This document shows positions 9,901 to 17,058 of a stretch of 64,000 nucleotides of DNA, one piece after another; within the stretch, counting starts at the first letter, position 1, and each line of letters opens with the position of its first letter. A model generated the notes under the pieces. That model saw only the letters and a list, made by a program, of their open reading frames with translations. It was not told the origin of the DNA and did no database searches. Position numbers and translations under genes: made by a program. The stretch comes from Brasilonema angustatum HA4187-MV1 (GTDB lineage: Bacteria; Cyanobacteriota; Cyanobacteriia; Cyanobacteriales; Nostocaceae), in NCBI GenBank assembly GCA_019359695.1, contig JAHHGV010000025.1, positions 61,277 through 125,276 of the forward strand, given 5' to 3'.

Positions 9901-11106
9901 ATGGGTCGCGCGAAGAAAGTTGTTTTGGCTTATTCTGGTGGTGTAGATACCTCTGTGTGCATTCCTTACCTCAAGCATGAATGGGGTGTGGAAGAGGTGA
10001 TTACCTTAGCAGCAGATTTAGGACAGGGGGATGAATTAGAACCTGTCAGAGAAAAAGCCCTGAAATCGGGTGCCAGTGAATCGCTGGTGGTGGATGTTAA
10101 AGAAGACTTTGTGAAAGACTACGCTTTTCGCGCAATTCAAGCAAACGCTCTTTATGAAAATCGCTATCCATTGAGTACTGCCCTTGCTCGTCCGTTGATT
10201 GCTAAAGCTTTGGTAGAAGCGGCAGAAAAATATGGTGCGGATGCGATCGCTCACGGATGCACTGGTAAGGGAAATGACCAAGTACGTTTTGATGTCTCGG
10301 CTGCCGCACTTAACCCCAATCTCAAAATACTTGCCCCAGCGCGGGAATGGGGAATGAGTCGCGAGGAAACTATCGCCTACGGGGAACGGTATGGTATTCC
10401 CTCGCCAGTGAAGAAAAAGTCTCCCTACAGCATTGATCGTAACTTGCTCGGTCGCAGTATAGAAGCAGGTCCTCTGGAAGACCCCAATGTGGAACCACCA
10501 GAAGAAATTTATTTAATGACGAAGGCGATCGCCGACACTCCCGACAAACCAGAGTATGTTGAAATTGGCTTTTCCAGAGGAATTCCTACCACTTTGAATG
10601 GCGAACTCATCAACCCAGTTGATTTGATTCAACAACTGAACCAGGTGGTTGGGAATCACGGTGTTGGACGCATCGACATGGTAGAAAACCGCTTGGTAGG
10701 TATCAAATCGCGGGAAATTTATGAAACTCCCGCTTTGCTCGTGTTAATTCAGGCACATCGTGATTTAGAAAGCCTGACTCTGACAGCAGATATTAGCCAC
10801 TATAAGCGTGGAATAGAGGAAACTTACAGCCAATTAATTTACAACGGTCTTTGGTACAGTCCCTTAAAAGGTGCACTGGATGCCTTTATTCAAAAGACAC
10901 AAGAGCAAGTGTCTGGAACTGTGCGGGTGAAACTATTCAAAGGCAACGCTACCATAGTTGGGCGTAGTTCAGAAAATTCCCTCTACACCCCTGACTTGGC
11001 AACCTACGGTGCTGAAGATACATTTGATCATAAGGCAGCAGAAGGTTTTATTTACGTTTGGGGATTACCAACGCGCATTTGGTCACAGCAGCAAAACGCT
11101 AGATAA
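9901..11106 (+). CDS. argG: Argininosuccinate synthase
   Basis: A 401-residue enzyme that joins citrulline and aspartate with ATP to give argininosuccinate in arginine biosynthesis. The PP-loop [10 protein letters not shown] lies at residues 10-19. Other family blocks visible are [25 protein letters not shown] and EPPEEIY. The ATG at 9901 is preferred over a TTG 18 bp upstream because GGAGAG lies seven bases before it and the family begins [14 protein letters not shown]. It appears monocistronic. Confidence 0.97.
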   Translation: MGRAKKVVLAYSGGVDTSVCIPYLKHEWGVEEVITLAADLGQGDELEPVREKALKSGASESLVVDVKEDFVKDYAFRAIQANALYENRYPLSTALARPLIAKALVEAAEKYGADAIAHGCTGKGNDQVRFDVSAAALNPNLKILAPAREWGMSREETIAYGERYGIPSPVKKKSPYSIDRNLLGRSIEAGPLEDPNVEPPEEIYLMTKAIADTPDKPEYVEIGFSRGIPTTLNGELINPVDLIQQLNQVVGNHGVGRIDMVENRLVGIKSREIYETPALLVLIQAHRDLESLTLTADISHYKRGIEETYSQLIYNGLWYSPLKGALDAFIQKTQEQVSGTVRVKLFKGNATIVGRSSENSLYTPDLATYGAEDTFDHKAAEGFIYVWGLPTRIWSQQQNAR

Positions 11107-11130
11107 ATTAGGCTTTGTAGCGAAAGCTAA

Positions 11131-11207
11131 GGGTGTAGGGGAATAAGAGAATAACAGAAGAAATGCATTTTCTCTATCCCAAGCGTAAATGCATTTCCCC
11201 TACACCC
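11131..11207. repeat. Inverted-repeat element downstream of argG
   Basis: GGGTGTAGGGGAA (11131-11143) pairs perfectly with TTCCCCTACACCC (11195-11207). An inner aaatgcattt is also duplicated. A related 'ggggtgtaagggg' element occurs at 35011-35066. It may act as the argG terminator, but is better seen as an interspersed palindromic repeat. Confidence 0.6.
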
Positions 11208-11335
11208 CTACACCCAAGCGTCTTGGTGCAAGTCTGGAGTTGATTTATCTGTGTTACCCTGTGTTCATCTGTGGTTCCAAATATTGGAATATCACTTTTG
11301 CAAAAGGTTGACTATTGACTAAGAACTAGTGACCA

Positions 11336-12973
11336 ATGAATAAAAAGTGGTTTCGGATTGGCATCGTGGGTGTATTCTTGCTGTCACTCGCCTTGCGATT
11401 TTGGGGATTGGGAAGATTTAACACCTTTGTCTTTGATGAAGTTTATTACGCTAAATTTGGTAATAATTACCTTACCCATACACCATTTTTTGATGGTCAT
11501 CCACCACTAGGTAAGTATATGATTGCACTGGGGATTTGGATTGGTAGCCATATTCCCTTTTGGCAAGATGAGGTGAATGGGTTTACTGGTTCAGTCATGT
11601 CACCCGTGACTTACCGTTGGATGAATGCCTTTTCTGGTTCATTTATCCCTATAATAGTCGCTGCCATTGCCTATCAGATAAGTTATCGTCGTGGTTTTGC
11701 TTTACTTGCTGGTTTGTTCACAGCTTGCGACGGTATATTTCTTGTAGAATCTCGCTATGCTCTGATCAACCAGTATATTGTCATCTTTGGATTGCTGGGA
11801 CAGTGGTTTTTCTTATTGGCATTAGCAAAACAAAGACAACAACGCAGTTTTTGGTTAATACTTTCTGGCATAGCTTTTGGTGCATCAGCTGCTACCAAGT
11901 GGAATGGTTTGTGGTTTTTGCTAGGGACTTACCTAATCTGGATATTAGGTTGGGGAATTCGTTTATGGCAATCTTTTAGCTTTGTTGACAACGAAACTTA
12001 CTCTGAAGTCCAAGAAGCATTTGTTTCTCATCCTCCCGACACAATCAGTGGAAGAAAACGTCAGAAAAGATTTTCTTCTTTATCTTCCTTCGCTTCCTTA
12101 AGCGAGTCTAACTCTGGCTTATCTGGGAAAAGAACATATAGAATTTCTCCTGATAATGCTAGCTTAAAATCTTCCAATAATAGTGGAAAGGTCAATCTAA
12201 CACCATTACAAAAATTAACTCAACTTAATCTAATTCACATTGTTATTTATTTCGGTTTACTCCCTTTAATAATTTACAGTTTGATTTGGATACCTCATTT
12301 ACTCTTAAATACAAAATTTGGATTTATAGAACTACACAGACAAATTTTACTGTTTCATGAACGTCTTGGTGGTAACACTCCTAAAGTCCATCCTTACTGT
12401 GCTGCTTGGTATAAATGGCCCTTGATGACTCGACCAATGGCGTATTTTTACCAAACAGCACAAAACCTTAAGGAACCACCACCTGTTATCGGACCTCCTT
12501 TGCCTGCAGGTGCTGGTAAAATTATTTACGATGTCCATGCAATGGGCAATCCGTTTTTATGGTGGTTTGGTGTTGCAGCACTTTTGTTTTTACTTGGAAT
12601 GCTGGTGTGGCGATTCCTCATTCCTTTGGTCAGGCAAAAACGCTTTTCTCCTCCAAGGACACTGAGTGTTGATACTTGGATTGCCTTATATATAGTGATC
12701 AATTATATTGCTAATTTACTGCCTTGGGTGGGAGTAAATCGTTGCGTTTTTATCTACCATTACATGACGGCTGTAGTGTTCGCATTTTTAGCGATCGCTT
12801 GGCTTGTTGATCAGTGCTTACGTAGTTATCATATTCCACTCCGCGCTGTTGGTGTTACCATTACCTTTATTATTGTGAGTGCTTTTGTTTTTTGGATGCC
12901 TATTTATTTAGGTTTACCTCTTTCAAATTTTGAATATAGACCAATGCGGATGTGGTTTAATTCTTGGATTTAG
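11336..12973 (+). CDS. PMT-family (dolichyl-phosphate-mannose-type) protein mannosyltransferase
   Basis: A 545-residue multi-spanning GT39/PMT-like transferase using a lipid-linked sugar donor. Residues 33-42 (FDEVYYAKFG) contain the catalytic-type Asp-Glu pair of the first extracytoplasmic loop. HPPLGK (55-60) and ESRYALINQY are further family blocks, and the C-terminus has the four-helix PMT_4TMC-like region. A hydrophilic Ser-rich insert (roughly residues 215-285) separates the two membrane halves; its length is unusual. It would mannosylate exported proteins or another surface acceptor. The acceptor is unknown. Confidence 0.85.
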   Translation: MNKKWFRIGIVGVFLLSLALRFWGLGRFNTFVFDEVYYAKFGNNYLTHTPFFDGHPPLGKYMIALGIWIGSHIPFWQDEVNGFTGSVMSPVTYRWMNAFSGSFIPIIVAAIAYQISYRRGFALLAGLFTACDGIFLVESRYALINQYIVIFGLLGQWFFLLALAKQRQQRSFWLILSGIAFGASAATKWNGLWFLLGTYLIWILGWGIRLWQSFSFVDNETYSEVQEAFVSHPPDTISGRKRQKRFSSLSSFASLSESNSGLSGKRTYRISPDNASLKSSNNSGKVNLTPLQKLTQLNLIHIVIYFGLLPLIIYSLIWIPHLLLNTKFGFIELHRQILLFHERLGGNTPKVHPYCAAWYKWPLMTRPMAYFYQTAQNLKEPPPVIGPPLPAGAGKIIYDVHAMGNPFLWWFGVAALLFLLGMLVWRFLIPLVRQKRFSPPRTLSVDTWIALYIVINYIANLLPWVGVNRCVFIYHYMTAVVFAFLAIAWLVDQCLRSYHIPLRAVGVTITFIIVSAFVFWMPIYLGLPLSNFEYRPMRMWFNSWI

Positions 12974-13380
12974 AATTAGAAATTTAACAACAACTCAGTG
13001 AAAGCCACAGATCCCCGACTCCTTTAAAAGTTGTAGGGGATCAAGTTTGCTTACAAATAATTTACAGCGGTTTTCATATCAATAGACCACAAATCGTAGG
13101 GGAGCCAGTGCGTTGGACGGGTTTCCCGGCTTGTAGACGCCCGGAGGGCGGCTTCCCGCAGGGTAGCATCTGGCGTTGGGCATTGCTCACAAAAGCCTAC
13201 GTGATAGACATTTGAGATATTGGTGAGCAATGCCCACCTTACAGAAAACTGCTGTAAGATCACTCCCCAAAAAGTGGACGCTATAGTGCGGAATTCAACC
13301 CGCGATCAAGAGTGTTGACCACATCTTTTTGATGCCTACTTGTATCAACATTAAAGTGAAAGGGTATAAGAAGGTAACAA
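12974..13380. other. Gap holding a MITE-like element, no gene
   Basis: No convincing gene. It contains the inverted-repeat element at 13061-13257, listed separately, and an upstream region for the ferredoxin-like gene. No promoter motif stands out. Confidence 0.5.
13061..13257. mobile_element. MITE-like element with terminal and nested inverted repeats
   Basis: The outer repeats TTTACAGCGGTTTTC (13061-13075) and GAAAACTGCTGTAAG (13244-13258) are inverse complements with one internal mismatch plus one at the end. Inside, TGGGCATTGCTCAC (13177-13190) pairs perfectly with GTGAGCAATGCCCA (13223-13236). A related 'gtgggcattgc' palindrome occurs at 21024-21051. It has no coding capacity, consistent with a non-autonomous element. 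Confidence 0.65.
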
Positions 13381-13710
13381 ATGGAAAATATATCTTACTC
13401 ATCTAACTCTTCAGTAACGTCACCTGTTTTTCCTAAGTGCGTACGTGTTTGCCAAAATCGCACTTGTCGCAAGCAAGGTGCAGCCAAGGTGTTAGAGGCT
13501 TTTGAAGCGTTACCAACTCCTGAAGTGACTGTCACTGGTAGTACCTGTTTGGGACAATGCGGTAATGGACCAATGGTGTTAGTGCTACCTGAGATGGTTT
13601 GGTACAGTGGTGTTCGCCCAAGTGAAGTACCTCTACTGGTAGAACAGCACTTACGCGGTGGTCAAAGAGTGACAAAAATGCTCTATCATCGGTTTCATCC
13701 GCAGGGATAA
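13381..13710 (+). CDS. Thioredoxin-like [2Fe-2S] ferredoxin-domain protein
   Basis: A 109-residue protein with the four-cysteine pattern of thioredoxin-like 2Fe-2S ferredoxins: C24 and C29 in VCQNRTCRKQG, and C56 and C60 in TCLGQCGNGP. An extra Cys at residue 20 precedes the first pair. Such small proteins are electron carriers; cyanobacterial members are mostly uncharacterised. It is followed 71 bp later by a DUF5331-like gene on the same strand. The cofactor is inferred from the pattern, not demonstrated. Confidence 0.88.
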   Translation: MENISYSSNSSVTSPVFPKCVRVCQNRTCRKQGAAKVLEAFEALPTPEVTVTGSTCLGQCGNGPMVLVLPEMVWYSGVRPSEVPLLVEQHLRGGQRVTKMLYHRFHPQG

Positions 13711-13781
13711 TGTTAATTTTTAACAATTTATAGCGATTATAGAGATCTGTACTTTTTTTGACCGAACCAGGACATCTGATT

Positions 13782-14852
13782 ATGAATATTCAGCAACTAC
13801 GCCAGTCTTTGAAACTTAAGTGGGTAAGTTACTACTACAACAATCGTTCGTGGCTGGGAAAAATGCGAGTTTGGGGAACTTACGATGGCCAACGTCGCCC
13901 TTCCTCTGGTTTTATTTTGGCAGCTTTGTCTGCTTTAGAGCCACAGCTTGAAGAAGTTTTGCCTTTGATTTGCGAACTCAACAACGATCCTGATCAGATT
14001 GTTGTTGCTTTGGGTCTTAACTTTAATCCTGAGGAGGAATTACACCTAATAGAATCGGCTGATTCTGTAAGTGAAAGCGAGGTTAACTGTGAGTCTGTTC
14101 TCCAGAAGTTGCCTGAGTATGAGCTTGTGAGTCCCAGTGTAGTTGCCACAGCAAAAGAAGACGACAGCAAATTTGTACCATCTGTTGCAGTGAGTACCGC
14201 AGTTCCTTTTCAAACACTCAACGAGTGTAAATATTTGACTTTTGCTGGAATTGCTAATGATGAGAAAAGTCACAGTTATACCAAGTTGCAATCAAAGGTA
14301 GCACCTGTGATTGCAAGCAGAACGAGGTTGCGGGAAGCAATCTTTCTTGACGAGGTACTACAACAGAGTGCTACTTGGCATCAACCAGTACAATCTGTTG
14401 AAGTTGCTAGCACTCAAAAGGAAAGCAACTCTGTGGCTTTGATGACAGCTGCTAGCACTGCGGTGGAAACCAAAAGTCAGTTCATACCTTTGGTTGCATT
14501 TCCTGAAAACGAAATTGAAAGCAAAAGTCAATCCGTGCCAGATGTTAGCCTTACTGCACGGGAAAAAAGTAAAAACAAACCTAGGTCATCGCTTGCTGTT
14601 CCTTCTGATGGAGAAAGTAAAAGTAGACTTGTGTCATCGGCTGCTGTCATTCCTAGGGAAATGGAAAACAAAGCTGTTTCATCTGCTGTTTCATCTATTG
14701 CCCTGGCTACCAAGGTGGAAAGCAAAAGTAGGCTTGTGACAACTCCACACAAAAATCCTGGTCATCAAGTTAACCCACCACCTGCTAAAATTACTCGTTT
14801 GGCTAATTGGATAGATGACTCTTGCCAAGGAATCGGATGGGATAGAGAGTAG
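13782..14852 (+). CDS. DUF5331-like cyanobacterial protein with repetitive C-terminal half
   Basis: A 356-residue protein. The conserved N-terminal ~95 residues ([14 protein letters not shown] through the [11 protein letters not shown] segment) match what I remember as the cyanobacterial DUF5331 family. The remaining ~260 residues are hydrophilic, low-complexity and full of degenerate [13 protein letters not shown] repeats, suggesting disorder. The internal ATG at 13782 is preferred to one 24 bp upstream because the conserved block begins there. No function is known to me. Confidence 0.72.
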   Translation: MNIQQLRQSLKLKWVSYYYNNRSWLGKMRVWGTYDGQRRPSSGFILAALSALEPQLEEVLPLICELNNDPDQIVVALGLNFNPEEELHLIESADSVSESEVNCESVLQKLPEYELVSPSVVATAKEDDSKFVPSVAVSTAVPFQTLNECKYLTFAGIANDEKSHSYTKLQSKVAPVIASRTRLREAIFLDEVLQQSATWHQPVQSVEVASTQKESNSVALMTAASTAVETKSQFIPLVAFPENEIESKSQSVPDVSLTAREKSKNKPRSSLAVPSDGESKSRLVSSAAVIPREMENKAVSSAVSSIALATKVESKSRLVTTPHKNPGHQVNPPPAKITRLANWIDDSCQGIGWDRE

Positions 14853-14879
14853 ACGCGTTGCGTTCCATGAAATGACTCA

Positions 14880-15875
14880 TCAAAACTCTGGGTAGTCGTG
14901 AGAAACGAACGGGATTTCTACGACTTCGCCCTCAACGTCTCCTACATGGACTTTCAAACCTGCACCACCAGCTTTGGTGCGGATGTAGCCAAGCCCAAAG
15001 TCACCATCAAGGGTTTTGGTGTAACTCGTCAGTTTGCCAACTTTTTCATCCCCAATGGTGATCACACTTCCTGGTTCAGCACAACCACTTAATTTAATAC
15101 CATATAAGTGCTGTTTAACACCTTTGTAGGTGTTGAGTCGGGCGATGGTTTCTTGTCCGATATAACATCCCTTATTAAAGGAAATAGTCTGCCATAAACC
15201 CGCTTCCAAGGGATTATATTCCTCGGTAAGTTCCTGCTCTGGAGCCGGACGTCCTTGTAATATTCGTAACTTATCCCAAGTAGAATCGCTGATTGGAACT
15301 GCGCCAGCTTCCAGAATTTTGCTCCAAACTTCTTGTTTACTAGAAGCTGGCAAAATCAGAGTATAGCCAGGGGAAGCCAAACCACTACCAACGCCTATCA
15401 AACCTCCATTAACTGAAGGGATGGAAATGTGATTACCATAAGCTTGACCGATAATTGCTGCAGCCCCCAGCTTTTCTACAACAGCATCACTTTGTGGTCC
15501 AATAAGGCTAATGGTGGCAGTTTCGTCAGTGACATCCGTGAGTTGCACCTTGTCAGCAAAGAAGATGTAGCGATCTAGCCATTGCATGAGAAACTCGCGA
15601 CGGTTTGGCGAAACCAGCAACAACACGGCATCTTCCAGGATGTATACTGTTGCCAAGTCAAGAGTCCGGGCGGTAGAATTCACAAAAACTGTATCACAGC
15701 CTTGTCCTGGCTTGAGGGTTTGGATATCGTTTGTGCTTTGGTTGTGCAAGAAGCGGAGGCGATCGCCATCAGAAACTTTGATCCGTCCCCAAAAAGAGCG
15801 ATCGCACACAGCAACTCCCTCTTGTACTGCTTGGATTGCTGCTGCGTCGTTGGTGTCAATGGCAGATGTAGACAT
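14880..15875 (-). CDS. ygfZ: YgfZ/GcvT-fold iron-sulfur cluster repair/assembly protein
   Basis: A 331-residue tetrahydrofolate-dependent protein related to GcvT, involved in maturing or repairing Fe-S enzymes. The diagnostic KGCYIGQE motif is at residues 235-242, with the conserved Cys at 237. The N-terminal half carries the GcvT-like LRFLHNQSTND block. The start at 15875 (MSTSAIDTND) is chosen over an in-frame start 129 bp upstream because the upstream extension is not conserved-looking and runs through spacer. It is convergent with the DUF5331-like gene, 27 bp from its end. Confidence 0.9.
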   Translation of the reverse strand: MSTSAIDTNDAAAIQAVQEGVAVCDRSFWGRIKVSDGDRLRFLHNQSTNDIQTLKPGQGCDTVFVNSTARTLDLATVYILEDAVLLLVSPNRREFLMQWLDRYIFFADKVQLTDVTDETATISLIGPQSDAVVEKLGAAAIIGQAYGNHISIPSVNGGLIGVGSGLASPGYTLILPASSKQEVWSKILEAGAVPISDSTWDKLRILQGRPAPEQELTEEYNPLEAGLWQTISFNKGCYIGQETIARLNTYKGVKQHLYGIKLSGCAEPGSVITIGDEKVGKLTSYTKTLDGDFGLGYIRTKAGGAGLKVHVGDVEGEVVEIPFVSHDYPEF

Positions 15876-16017
15876 AGTTATATCTTCACAGTTTGCCGCT
15901 AGGTTGTGAGCATTGAAAATCTTAGCAAATATGGGTGAGATACTGTAACTTAATTTATAGCGCTTCTGACTTCCTTGCAATACACCACCGAACCCCACCC
16001 CCAAACGCTTCGGATAA

Positions 16018-16131
16018 GATCCCCCCGCCTGCGGCGACCCCCTTAAAAAGGGGGTAAAAGGCTAAAAAAGCTCCTTTTTAGGGGGTAAAAGGCTAAAAAA
16101 GCCCCCCTTTTTAAGGGGGGTTGGGGGGATC
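16018..16131. repeat. G/C-run palindromic repeat element with internal duplication
   Basis: The element is bounded by GATCCCCCC (16018-16026) and GGGGGGATC (16123-16131). Inside, a 'gggggtaaaaggctaaaaaagc' unit occurs twice, and runs of C and G fold on each other. This resembles the common cyanobacterial 'ccccccttaataaggggggttggggggatc' family of intergenic repeats. Confidence 0.75.
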
Positions 16132-16149
16132 TACGACAATTTTGTGTAC

Positions 16150-16368
16150 TCAATGAGACTTTCCAAACATCCTCTCAGAGAATACTTTAGCTAAATCTTG
16201 CCGTAAACCTTGTCCGATATAAAACTTCATTAAAGCTTCAGGTGACATATCTTTACTATGAGCTACTTTTTTGAGTGATTCCAACGTGTCTGTTGGTATT
16301 CTTATCGATACTGTTTCTGCTGCACGCGATCGCAAATGTAGTTCTAGTTCTTCTTCAGAATTTTTCAT
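16150..16368 (-). CDS. Small ribbon-helix-helix (CopG/Arc-like) protein, antitoxin-like
   Basis: A 72-residue protein. The central segment TVSIRIPTDTLESLKKVA (beta strand then helix) followed by MSPEALMKFYIGQGLR is the pattern of ribbon-helix-helix DNA-binding proteins. In this context it could be a stand-alone antitoxin. No toxin gene is adjacent on the same strand. The last codons (RMFGKS) lie in a 17-bp stretch identical to the end of a MITE-like element at 20466-20482. Divergent from hicB. Confidence 0.7.
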   Translation of the reverse strand: MKNSEEELELHLRSRAAETVSIRIPTDTLESLKKVAHSKDMSPEALMKFYIGQGLRQDLAKVFSERMFGKSH

Positions 16369-16510
16369 ATAACTTTCTTTCGATACGAGTGATTGGACGA
16401 GGATAAATTGGGAGACAGTATAAAATTTCTATTATTCGGCAAATCCAAGCTAAAATATGTGCACTAAAATAAAAAGGCTATGGCGAAATTTTATTAATGA
16501 TAAATAAGTT

Positions 16511-16717
16511 ATGAAACGAAATTTTACTGCAAGCGTATGGCAGGAAGGTAACTGGTTCGTAGCACAATGTTTAGAAGTTGATATTGCCAGCCAAGGAGAG
16601 ACTGAAGCTGAGGCATTAGCTAATTTAGGTGAAGCTTTGTCACTGCATTTTGAACCACCAGTAGCCACTAGAACTCCCCAAATTAAGACACTTGAGGTAG
16701 AAGTCGGTGCCGCTTAA
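16511..16717 (+). CDS. hicB: HicB-family antitoxin
   Basis: A 68-residue HicB-type antitoxin with the partial RNase-H-like fold. Diagnostic are FTASVWQEGNWFVAQCLEVDIASQGET and EAEALANLGEALSLHFE. HicB binds and neutralises the HicA mRNA interferase. It overlaps the downstream hicA by 11 bp, as in coupled toxin-antitoxin operons; here hicB comes first. The antitoxin frame is intact although its partner is broken. Confidence 0.88.
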   Translation: MKRNFTASVWQEGNWFVAQCLEVDIASQGETEAEALANLGEALSLHFEPPVATRTPQIKTLEVEVGAA

Positions 16718-16957
16718 GCCACTACCTTATCGTGATGTTAAACGTAAATTAGAAGCAGCTGGCTTTGAGGAAGTTACCCAAAAGGGTAGTCACGTAAAAT
16801 TTGCCAAATCTACAGATGAAGGAACTCGTACTGCGATTGCGCAAAGCGCAGACGCCAAGGGCGTATCGTACCTCGCCATCGGGAAATCACTATTGGTACA
16901 CTCGGAAGTATTTTACGACAAGCTGGGATAAGTGTTGAAGAGTTTGAGGTTTTGTAA
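16707..16957 (+). pseudogene. hicA: hicA toxin gene frameshifted by a ~29-bp insertion
   Basis: The first ~44 residues match HicA (YRDVKRKLEAAGFEEVTQKGSHVKF). After TRTAI the frame reads an unrelated tail and stops at 16931. A different frame from 16869 to 16957 encodes the expected HicA C-terminus, PRHREITIGTLGSILRQAG. The two halves join cleanly if about 29 bp (roughly 16838-16868, gcgcaaagcgcagacgccaa and following) are removed. That segment resembles small interspersed repeats of these genomes. The start is GTG 16707. The toxin is probably inactive. Confidence 0.8.
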
Positions 16958-17058
16958 TTGTTATAGCGTAGAATGGCGCTGATTTTTGGATTTTTAGTGC
17001 AAGTGAAACTAATACCTGTGATTTGTGGCACTTTATATATAAGGTTATATACTATCGT

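Noticed and set aside
13051..13263. 70-codon minus-strand frame
   Set aside because: It coincides with the MITE-like inverted-repeat element and has no protein-like features.
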